The notes below the pieces were generated by a model. It did not search any database and was not told where the DNA came from. It saw only the letters and a program-made list of their open reading frames with translations. From NCBI RefSeq assembly GCF_001310955.1, contig NZ_BAZX01000028.1, positions 1 to 58,604 of the forward strand: 58,604 nt of DNA, in the 5' to 3' direction. The position numbers and the translations under genes are program-made. This DNA is from Marinifilum fragile JCM 15579 (GTDB lineage Bacteria; Bacteroidota; Bacteroidia; Bacteroidales; Marinifilaceae). Numbering within the stretch: the first letter of the stretch is position 1; every line of letters begins with the position of its first letter. Positions 51,739-58,604 of the stretch are shown one piece after another.

Positions 51739-54042
51739 ATGGAGAACTTTTATTTACTAATTGTGGTAGTGCTATTTGCGCTAGCCATTAGCGATCTTAT
51801 CGTGGGCGTGAGTAACGACGCCGTTAATTTCCTAAACTCAGCATTTGGCTCTAAGGCCGCCCCACGTTGGGTAATTATGACTATTGCCAGTCTTGGGATT
51901 TTGATAGGAGCAACTTTCTCGAGTGGAATGATGGAGGTAGCCCGTAAAGGGATTTTCCACCCAGATCAATTCTACTTTGCAGAAATCATGATCATTTTTA
52001 TTGCGGTAATGCTAACAGATATTATTCTGTTGGATTTTTACAACACCGTAGGTCTGCCAACATCAACTACAGTATCGATTGTATTTGAGTTGCTTGGAGC
52101 TGCTGTTGCAGTTGCCGTGGTTAAAATTATGAACTCTGCCGATCAAAGTTTGCTTGATTTAGGAAGTTACATTAACTCAGCTAAAGCACTAGCAATTATT
52201 ACTGGTATCCTGTTGAGTGTTGTTATCGCTTTCTTATCCGGTTCATTGGTGCAGTGGGTAACACGATTGGTTTTCACGTACAAGTATGAGAAAACATTCA
52301 AGTATTTTGGTGCCATTTTTGGAGGTATTGCAATTACAGCAATTACTTACTTTATCCTGATTAAAGGTGCTAAAGGATCCTCTTTCATTACCAAAGACAC
52401 TTTGGCTTGGATTAAATCCAACACTTTAACCATTCTTGCGGTTTCATTTGTTGGATGGACAATTTTATTGCAAGCTTTGGTTTTGTTCGTTCGTTTAAAT
52501 ATTCTTAAGGTAATTGTACTGGTTGGTACATTTGCTTTGGCAATGGCCTTTGCAGGTAACGACCTTGTAAACTTTATTGGTGTGCCATTGGCTGGTTTCA
52601 AATCGTTCCAGGCATTTGCAGCTAATCCAGGAACAGATCCTTATGGAATGACAATGGGTATTTTGAGTCAAAAAGTTCAAACGGAAACTTACCTACTGGT
52701 GATTGCTGGTATAGTAATGACCTTAACACTATGGTTGTCTAAAAAAGCAAGAACTGTTACCGAGACAGAAATTGGCTTGAGTAGTCAAAATGAGGGAGAC
52801 GAGAAATTTGGATCATCATTCTTTGCACGTTTATTAGTTCGTCGTTCATTATCAGCGAACAGCAATATTAAACGCATGATGCCGGCAGGAATTCAACAAG
52901 GAATTGCTAGTAGATTTGCTAAGCCTGAAGAAGTAGCCATTCCAGGAATAGATCCTAAGGATAAGCCTGCTTTCGATATGATTCGTGCATCGGTTAACCT
53001 TACCGTTGCTAGTATCCTGATTTCGATTGGTACTTCCTTGAAATTGCCATTGTCAACAACCTACGTGACATTTATGGTGGCTATGGGTACCTCATTATCA
53101 GACAGAGCTTGGGGTAGAGATTCTGCTGTTTACCGTATTACTGGTGTACTTACCGTAATTGGAGGATGGTTCTTTACTGCATTTAGTGCCTTTACTGCTG
53201 CATTTATTTTCGCGAACCTGATTAATTGGTTAGGAGGATTTGCTATCCTTGGATTGTTAACTCTTGCAGTAGTCTTCGTGGTTCGTTCTCACATGTTCCA
53301 CAAGAAAAAGTCTCAGGCAAAAGAGCAACAAATCACAGAGGATGACGATACGATCATCATTAAGGGTGGAATTTTTGAGCAGCTAACTTTTGCAGTTTCT
53401 GGTATTACAGTTAAGATTCCTAATCTATATGGAAAAATCATTAACGGATTGGCTTTCGAAGAACGTTCTAAATTGAAGGAATGCAATAAAAAAGCAGGCA
53501 AATTAGATAAAGAAGCGAAACAGATGAAAGATCAGGTGCCTATTATGATGAAGAAATTGAGTGAAGATAGTATCGCAACAGGTCCTTTCTACGTTCAGTT
53601 GATTGATTACTTACGTGAAATTGCGCACTCGATGAGCTTTATTGCTGGTCCAGCTTTCGATTACGTTGATAACAACCATAAAACTTTAATTAAGGAGCAG
53701 GTGAATGAATTAAATATCATTCAAACCAATCTTGATGATTTCTTCAGAACAATTAATCGCTTGTTGAAAGACAGCAATTATGAAGCGGCTGAAATTGAAA
53801 AAGCTCTAGTAAAGCAAAAAGATTTGTTGAAATCTCTTCGCAAATTCAGAAAAGAGCAAATCAAGAGAATTAAAGCTGAAAAAGTTGGTACAAGAAATTC
53901 TGTTCTATACTTAGGTATCTTGAACGAAACCAAGAACCTTACTTTACATGCTGGAAATTTATTGAAAGCTTCAAGAGACTTCTCTGGTTTTAATGGAGAA
54001 GAGGTTGATTCAATGATAGAAGAAGAATCTATGGATGATTAA
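51739..54042 (+). CDS. PiT-family inorganic phosphate transporter with C-terminal PhoU-like domain
   Basis: 767 residues. The membrane part has the paired PHO4 signatures: GVSNDAVNFLNSAFGSKAA (N-terminal) with GLPTSTTVSIVFEL, and AFAGNDLVNFIGVPLAG with LPLSTTYVTFMVAMGTSL (C-terminal half), and about 11 hydrophobic helices. Residues about 535-765 are a soluble helical region (FEERSKLKECNKKAGKLDKEAKQM read in parts, YVQLIDYLREIAHSM) resembling PhoU. Transports phosphate with a cation. The fusion to a PhoU-like domain suggests built-in regulation of uptake; PhoU is otherwise a partner of PhoR. A Pho-box-like repeat upstream predicts control by the PhoB-like regulator at 24275. Confidence 0.93.
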   Translation: MENFYLLIVVVLFALAISDLIVGVSNDAVNFLNSAFGSKAAPRWVIMTIASLGILIGATFSSGMMEVARKGIFHPDQFYFAEIMIIFIAVMLTDIILLDFYNTVGLPTSTTVSIVFELLGAAVAVAVVKIMNSADQSLLDLGSYINSAKALAIITGILLSVVIAFLSGSLVQWVTRLVFTYKYEKTFKYFGAIFGGIAITAITYFILIKGAKGSSFITKDTLAWIKSNTLTILAVSFVGWTILLQALVLFVRLNILKVIVLVGTFALAMAFAGNDLVNFIGVPLAGFKSFQAFAANPGTDPYGMTMGILSQKVQTETYLLVIAGIVMTLTLWLSKKARTVTETEIGLSSQNEGDEKFGSSFFARLLVRRSLSANSNIKRMMPAGIQQGIASRFAKPEEVAIPGIDPKDKPAFDMIRASVNLTVASILISIGTSLKLPLSTTYVTFMVAMGTSLSDRAWGRDSAVYRITGVLTVIGGWFFTAFSAFTAAFIFANLINWLGGFAILGLLTLAVVFVVRSHMFHKKKSQAKEQQITEDDDTIIIKGGIFEQLTFAVSGITVKIPNLYGKIINGLAFEERSKLKECNKKAGKLDKEAKQMKDQVPIMMKKLSEDSIATGPFYVQLIDYLREIAHSMSFIAGPAFDYVDNNHKTLIKEQVNELNIIQTNLDDFFRTINRLLKDSNYEAAEIEKALVKQKDLLKSLRKFRKEQIKRIKAEKVGTRNSVLYLGILNETKNLTLHAGNLLKASRDFSGFNGEEVDSMIEEESMDD

Positions 54043-54063
54043 TCTAAACCATTAATTATATAA

Positions 54064-54099
54064 GAAAGCCGGAATAATATATTCCGGCTTTTTTTTTTG
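54064..54099. terminator. Terminator between Pit and sirtuin genes
   Basis: AAAGCCGGAAT, loop AATAT, ATTCCGGCTTT, then TTTTTTT. Confidence 0.88.
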
Positions 54100-54161
54100 A
54101 GGAGTTTTCCTTAACCGTTTAAATTTTAGAGTGAGCTTTCAGCGAAACTATGAAATCACTA

Positions 54162-54848
54162 TTATTCGAGTTCGAGAATTTCGAAGAGTTTTTCCATTCC
54201 TACACTTGCTATTTCTGTGATAAAAGTGATTTTTTTGTTGGAATGAACAGCAGGTTGATTTGGATCAATGATGTAAACAGGAGTATTGTTTGGTGCATAA
54301 TCAATCAGTCCTGCAGCAGGATAAACATTTAGTGATGTACCTATAATTAAGAGGATATCAGCTTGGGCTACTATTTCAGCAGCTTCGGATATAGCAGGAA
54401 CACTTTCGCCAAACCACACAATGTGTGGGCGGAGCGGAGATCCTTTCTCACATTTATCCTCTAAACCAAGCTTCCATTTATCAAGTTCATAAACCAGGCT
54501 TGAATCAACTGTACTGCGTGCTTTCTTCAATTCGCCATGCAAATGCAAAATTTTTGAGCTGCCAGCTCTTTCATGTAAATCATCAACATTTTGAGTTACA
54601 ATGTGCACATCGAAGTGTTTTTCCAGCTTTTTTATTAGATGATGGCCTTGGTTGGGTTCACATTCAAACAATTGCTTTCTTCTTTCATTGTAAAATTGAT
54701 GAACCAGCTTAGGGTTATTATTCCAGGCGGTAGGACTTGCAACTTCCATAACATCGTATTCTTTCCACAATCCTCCCATATCGCGAAAAGTTCTGATACC
54801 ACTTTCGGCACTCATTCCTGCACCGCTTAATACAACTAGTTTTTTCAT
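54162..54848 (-). CDS. cobB: Sirtuin-type NAD-dependent protein deacylase, zinc cysteines missing
   Basis: 228 residues. Sirtuin motifs: GAGMSAESGI, TQNVDDLHERAG, catalytic His in LHLHGEL, IVWFGE and IIGTSLNVYPAAG. The Tyr and Arg in QFYNERR correspond to the Tyr/Arg pair (Y92/R95 in E. coli CobB) that binds acidic acyl groups, suggesting desuccinylase or demalonylase activity in addition to deacetylase. The four zinc-binding Cys usual in sirtuins are reduced to one (EDKCEKG), so the small domain must fold without zinc. It removes acyl groups from lysine using NAD+. Convergent with the Pit gene; the next gene upstream is 10 nt away. Confidence 0.93.
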   Translation of the reverse strand: MKKLVVLSGAGMSAESGIRTFRDMGGLWKEYDVMEVASPTAWNNNPKLVHQFYNERRKQLFECEPNQGHHLIKKLEKHFDVHIVTQNVDDLHERAGSSKILHLHGELKKARSTVDSSLVYELDKWKLGLEDKCEKGSPLRPHIVWFGESVPAISEAAEIVAQADILLIIGTSLNVYPAAGLIDYAPNNTPVYIIDPNQPAVHSNKKITFITEIASVGMEKLFEILELE

Positions 54849-54858
54849 GAGTTTAGAT

Positions 54859-55707
54859 TTATCGGGCTATTCGTTTAAAATCTTTTTCTAAAAATGAATC
54901 GCTTTGGTTCTTTTTGATCATGTGATAGTCAAAATAATAAAAATCTGAATCACTGGCGCCAACCAAAATCTTAAAACATCTGGCTTTTATTTTTGAGCTT
55001 TCTGGTCCTACTTTGTGCAGAAACACTACATTTTCTTTTTTACCATTAATTGCCTCTTCAACCTCTTCTTTTGTTACAATTTTTACCTTGCCTGGATAAA
55101 CTTTTCGGATTTTAGTCAGACTATTCACCTCTTTTTGTAATTCTTCTTTAATAAGGTACAATGTTTTGCCTTGAAGCAAGGATGCATTTTTATTATAGTA
55201 TTTTAATACATTGGCCGATATAATTTCAGGATTTTTACTTACCAATTTCACATGATTTTGTATAAATCTAATAAAGCAAGGCAGTTTGTAGGAATAAACA
55301 TCTTCGTGAACATGTTTGTACGATAAGGGAACCGAGCACAAATCAGGCATGTTGGTTATTCTTTTTTCCTTACCGCCCATAACCAGACTTAGAAAGTTAT
55401 ACCTGGCTTTGGTTTTATCTTTATTAAAAGTAACAATGCTATTAATAATAAAGGAATATTTGGGATCGAAGCGTTTATTCTCGAACTCTTTATTCGAAAT
55501 GAATCCATATTCAGTAATTGTCCAATTGTTTTTAATTACATCTTTTATCCTAAAGTTGTATTCGCTCATAGGATTATCATCTAAAACAATTAGGGTTTTG
55601 GTTTTTGCAAAAGCAGAATAATCTTCAATAGCTGGCAAATGTTCTTGTGCTTTACCAATAAAGTCTAAAAGGCAAATAAAAATTGTAAGTAGTAATGTTT
55701 GTTTCAT
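54859..55707 (-). CDS. Exported protein of unknown function
   Basis: 282 residues with a signal peptide (LLLTIFICLLDFIGKA). No known domain recognised. The sequence has a rather even mix of helices and strands (KTLIVLDDNPMSEYNFRIKDVIKNNWTITEYGF read in parts) and two Cys (DLCSVPL, LPCFIRF). It starts upstream of the sirtuin gene by 10 nt, so they are probably co-transcribed, though a functional link is not obvious. Confidence 0.75.
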   Translation of the reverse strand: MKQTLLLTIFICLLDFIGKAQEHLPAIEDYSAFAKTKTLIVLDDNPMSEYNFRIKDVIKNNWTITEYGFISNKEFENKRFDPKYSFIINSIVTFNKDKTKARYNFLSLVMGGKEKRITNMPDLCSVPLSYKHVHEDVYSYKLPCFIRFIQNHVKLVSKNPEIISANVLKYYNKNASLLQGKTLYLIKEELQKEVNSLTKIRKVYPGKVKIVTKEEVEEAINGKKENVVFLHKVGPESSKIKARCFKILVGASDSDFYYFDYHMIKKNQSDSFLEKDFKRIAR

Positions 55708-55875
55708 TATTTCGATTTGTTAAAAATTCAAGTTACATATTATATATGTACTAGTTGAAAAAATAGCAATACTAAAGTTCATGATTATAAAACTTGGTAG
55801 CCAAAATTATAGTGTGTTTGTTTTAATCAAATTTTAAAAGTTTTTAATCGGTGATCGAATATCAATCTTGTTTTC

Positions 55876-55883
55876 TATTTTTG
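55876..55883 (+). promoter_or_regulatory. -7 element of dnaG, perhaps leaderless
   Basis: TATTTTTG matches TAnnTTTG. It ends 5 nt before the ATG at 55889, so the transcript would begin at or next to the start codon. No TTTG at the usual -33 spacing is seen. Confidence 0.5.
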
Positions 55884-55888
55884 TTCGT

Positions 55889-57844
55889 ATGATTGATCAG
55901 TCTACGATATCAAGAATTTTTGATGCTGCAGAGATATCTGAAGTGGTTTCGGATTTTGTTACTCTTAAAAGAAGAGGTGTAAACTATTTGGGTTTATGTC
56001 CCTTTCATAATGAGAAAACACCGTCATTTACAGTATCTCCAGCAAAAGGTATATATAAATGTTTCGGATGTGGTAAAGGGGGAAACTCGGTAAACTTCAT
56101 CATGGAGCATGAGCACCTCGATTATGTAGGTGCATTAAAATATCTGGCAAAAAAATACAATATCGATGTAATCGAACAGGAATTATCGCCAGAACAAGAG
56201 AAGCAAAAGAACGACAGGGAAAGTATGATGATTGTAAATTCTTTTGCCCAAAAAACTTTTACCCACAACTTGCACCAGCATCCGCAAGGAATGGCTGTAG
56301 GAATGAGTTATTTAAGAGAGCGTGGTTTCCGTGACGACATCATTAAAAAGTTTCAGATAGGATTTTGTCTTGAAGAATGGGAGGCATTCTCGAAACAAGC
56401 TTTAGATAGTGGATACAAGAAGGAATATCTTGTAAAAACAGGTTTGAGTATCGATAAGGAGAATCGCTTAATTGACAGGTTTAAAGGAAGGGTAATTTTC
56501 CCGATTCATGGAATTGCAGGAAGAGTATTGGCTTTTGGGGGGCGTACGCTGAGAAATGATAAGAAAGTGGCCAAGTATCTGAATTCTCCGGAATCCGAAG
56601 TATATCACAAAAGTAGAGTACTGTATGGTATTTTTCAGGCAAAGAAATCAATTGTTCAGAACGACAAATGTTTTTTGGTTGAAGGTTATACTGATGTAAT
56701 TTCATTTCATCAGGCAGGAATCGAAAATGTTGTTGCATCTTCCGGTACTGCGCTTACTCCAGATCAAATCAGGTTGATAAAAAGATTTACCAATAATGTT
56801 ACCATTATTTATGATGGTGATGCGGCAGGGATAAAAGCATCTTTGCGAGGAATTGATTTGGTTTTGGAGCAGGAGGTAAATGCTAAAGTTTTGTTGTTGC
56901 CTGAAGGTGAAGATCCGGATTCTTTCTCGAAAACTATGGGAGCGACTGAGCTTACCAATTATATTGAGCAAAACGAAACAGACTTTATCGTTTTTAAAAC
57001 AAATCTGCTTTTAAAAGATGCGCAGGATGATCCGGTAAAACGTGCAAACCTAATTATTGATATCGTTCGTTCCATTGCAATTATTCCCGATGCCATTGTG
57101 CGTTCGGTTTACGTAAGAGAATGTAGTGGTATTCTGAATGTAGATGAGCGTGTTTTATATACCGAGATTAATAAAATCATTCACAAGCGCAAGGAGGAAG
57201 CCTGGAAAAGAAATCAACGACCAGATTTTGATGAACCTGAACCCGCTAAAAGAATGGCGGAGAATTCAGGATTTCTGAGATCGGGCAACGAATGCGATCT
57301 GGAAGAGCGTGCATTGGTTCGCTTTCTTTTGAATTTTGGTACCGAAGTATTGTTTAGCGATAAAAATGAAAATGGGGAAGAGATAATTACTCTGGTTGGT
57401 ACATATATTATATCTGAATTACAAAATGATGAACTGGAATCGATAAATCCTTTATATCAATTGGTTTTTGATCAATACGGCTCGAACATGAATAATGCAG
57501 AATTTAATGCAAAAACTTTTTTCCGTGATCATGCCAATGAAAAAGTAAGTCAGCTTGCCGCAGATATTTTAAGTGAACCTTACGAGGAAAGTAAAATTTG
57601 GACCAAGAATGGAAGTTTTGTAGAGTCTATAATTGAAAAATTAAAAGATTTGGTTCCAAAAATGGTGAACGAATACAAGGGCAAAAAGGTGAGAATCCTA
57701 ATGAAGGAGGTTTTGGAGGAGATGCAAAAAGCCCAGGAAACGGGCAATTCTGAGCGTATGATGGAACTGATGCAGCAAAAAATGGTGCTCGACCAGATTA
57801 AAAATGCAATTTCAAAAGAATTAGGAAATCGAACAATACTTTAA
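55889..57844 (+). CDS. dnaG: DNA primase DnaG
   Basis: Start chosen at the ATG at 55889 (MIDQSTISRIFDAAEI); the upstream ATG at 55868 would add seven residues that overlap the promoter. 651 residues. N-terminal CHC2 zinc ribbon (LCPFHNEKTPSF, KCFGCGKGG, about residues 38-65); the catalytic core with LRERGF and RGxRIFPIHG-like RVIFPIHGIAGRVLAFGGR; TOPRIM with LVEGYTDVISFHQAG and IYDGDAAG; C-terminal DnaB-interacting region about 450-650. Synthesises RNA primers at the replication fork. No rpsU-rpoD neighbours. No terminator before the PNPOx-like gene 63 nt downstream. Confidence 0.97.
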   Translation: MIDQSTISRIFDAAEISEVVSDFVTLKRRGVNYLGLCPFHNEKTPSFTVSPAKGIYKCFGCGKGGNSVNFIMEHEHLDYVGALKYLAKKYNIDVIEQELSPEQEKQKNDRESMMIVNSFAQKTFTHNLHQHPQGMAVGMSYLRERGFRDDIIKKFQIGFCLEEWEAFSKQALDSGYKKEYLVKTGLSIDKENRLIDRFKGRVIFPIHGIAGRVLAFGGRTLRNDKKVAKYLNSPESEVYHKSRVLYGIFQAKKSIVQNDKCFLVEGYTDVISFHQAGIENVVASSGTALTPDQIRLIKRFTNNVTIIYDGDAAGIKASLRGIDLVLEQEVNAKVLLLPEGEDPDSFSKTMGATELTNYIEQNETDFIVFKTNLLLKDAQDDPVKRANLIIDIVRSIAIIPDAIVRSVYVRECSGILNVDERVLYTEINKIIHKRKEEAWKRNQRPDFDEPEPAKRMAENSGFLRSGNECDLEERALVRFLLNFGTEVLFSDKNENGEEIITLVGTYIISELQNDELESINPLYQLVFDQYGSNMNNAEFNAKTFFRDHANEKVSQLAADILSEPYEESKIWTKNGSFVESIIEKLKDLVPKMVNEYKGKKVRILMKEVLEEMQKAQETGNSERMMELMQQKMVLDQIKNAISKELGNRTIL

Positions 57845-57907
57845 ACTAATACTAACCTAACTGTAATTGGTTTCCGTACTGCTTACAGGATATATGATAC
57901 TAAAAGG

Positions 57908-58432
57908 ATGAAAACAATATTTATAGAAGACAAAACACAGATTGATGAGATCATTCGTTCGTGTGAAATCTGTAATCTTGGAGTTATTGATACTGAAAAC
58001 AGACCATATGTTGTACCAATGAATTTTGGATACCATGATGGTTACATTTACATGCATGGTGCCGATTTTGGTAAGTTAATCGATGCAATGAAAGCAAACC
58101 CTCAAGTTTGTGTTACTTTCTGTACGCCTGTAGAACTTGCTGCGCAAGATGCGCATATTGCATGTAGTTATAGAATGAAGGGAAAAAGTGTGGTTGCCCG
58201 AGGTAAGATAGAGTTTGTTACCGATTACGATAAAAAAGTTGATGCTTTAAATATTCTTATGGCACAGTATACCGATCGTAAATTTACCTATAACTCTCCG
58301 GCAGTAAAAAACGTTGAAGTTTACCGATTAAAACCCGAAGAATTAACTGCTAAAGAATTTGGTGCGCCACATGGCAATAATTTCCCTTGGCAAATTGAAA
58401 GGGATAGAAAAAAATCTATGAAAGATTTATAA
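57908..58432 (+). CDS. PNPOx-fold flavin-binding family protein (NimA-like)
   Basis: 174 residues. A pyridoxamine 5'-phosphate oxidase-type split barrel with DEIIRSCEICNLGVIDTENRPYVVPMNFGYHDGYIYMHG read in parts, and HIACSYRMKGKSVVARGKI. Sequence layout fits the group that includes the nitroimidazole-resistance protein NimA, which reduces nitroimidazoles to non-toxic amines; most chromosomal homologues have no such role proven. FMN or heme may be the cofactor. It may be co-transcribed with dnaG. Confidence 0.87.
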   Translation: MKTIFIEDKTQIDEIIRSCEICNLGVIDTENRPYVVPMNFGYHDGYIYMHGADFGKLIDAMKANPQVCVTFCTPVELAAQDAHIACSYRMKGKSVVARGKIEFVTDYDKKVDALNILMAQYTDRKFTYNSPAVKNVEVYRLKPEELTAKEFGAPHGNNFPWQIERDRKKSMKDL

Positions 58433-58440
58433 ATAATACA

Positions 58441-58467
58441 AGCCTTCTCCCTAGAGAAGCTTTTTTA
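58441..58467 (+). terminator. Terminator after the PNPOx-like gene
   Basis: AGCCTTCT and AGAAGCT form a short stem with one bulge around CCCTAG, followed by TTTTTT. The remaining 137 nt to the window end show no feature that I can support. Confidence 0.6.
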
Positions 58468-58604
58468 ATAAACCTTAACAAATGTTTTAAGAGCTTAACC
58501 AAAATGAATGCTACTTTTGAAGCGACATATTTAAGCAGTTAAAAATTCGGTTAGAAACGAAAACTAAGGTTGGAACCATCTCAAAAGTTTCAGCCTTTCT
58601 TTTT

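Overview
The window looks like chromosomal DNA of a marine or anaerobic Bacteroidota, most like the Marinilabiliales; the order is an inference from overall gene flavour. Directly visible support: low GC, promoter elements of the Bacteroidota type (TTTG / TAnnTTTG), almost no Shine-Dalgarno sequences, a TonB-dependent receptor paired with a surface lipoprotein whose Cys is followed by SDDDD, a very large protein with SprB-like repeats and a type IX secretion C-terminal domain, and double-glycine leader peptides of the Bacteroidota type. No insertion sequence, prophage or CRISPR array was seen.

Layout. 1-160: tRNA genes. 536-6720: the most unusual region. An ECF sigma factor and a membrane TPR protein (probable anti-sigma) are followed by a convergent periplasmic TPR-CHAT (caspase-like) protein; divergent from the latter are three tandem 30-residue peptide genes with double-glycine leaders and a nearly invariant 12-residue core, then a soluble histidine kinase. 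The sigma gene and the peptide operon share a long bipartite promoter with identical spacing, so they probably form one regulon. 6721-10768: a small membrane protein, ruvB (frameshifted), a CheY-like receiver, rpiB, an Rrf2 regulator and a VanZ-like protein. 10920-17663: a giant glycosyltransferase / phosphodiester glycosidase fusion, a DUF2807 protein, hemW and a rhodanese. 17796-25689: lipoprotein and TonB-dependent receptor divergent from a PhoR/PhoB-like pair, then comF. 25916-29891: secreted CarboxypepD_reg and YwqK-like proteins, a TonB-like protein, a cytoplasmic pseudo-GH16 protein and a membrane-anchored unknown. 30275-36841: a tetR-tolC-hlyD-acrB efflux operon with a perfect operator palindrome. 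37121-45821: outer-membrane protein, acyl-CoA synthetase and the 1902-residue T9SS cargo. 46069-58432: asnS, rpoN (frameshifted), a PAP2-like membrane protein, two SPOR lipoproteins, a divergent methylglyoxal synthase, a Pit phosphate transporter with PhoU-like tail, a sirtuin, an unknown secreted protein, dnaG and a PNPOx-fold protein.

Two regulatory themes stand out. First, the sigma / TPR / CHAT / GG-peptide / kinase cluster has the parts of a peptide-based signalling or proteolytic system that I cannot match to a described one. Second, tandem TTAAC(N) hexamers with 11-nt period, resembling the Pho box of Firmicutes, lie upstream of the TonB receptor, the PhoR-like kinase and the Pit transporter, suggesting a phosphate-starvation regulon. 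Two conserved housekeeping genes (ruvB, rpoN) each lack exactly one base in a short homopolymer, which points to sequence errors more than to real gene loss.
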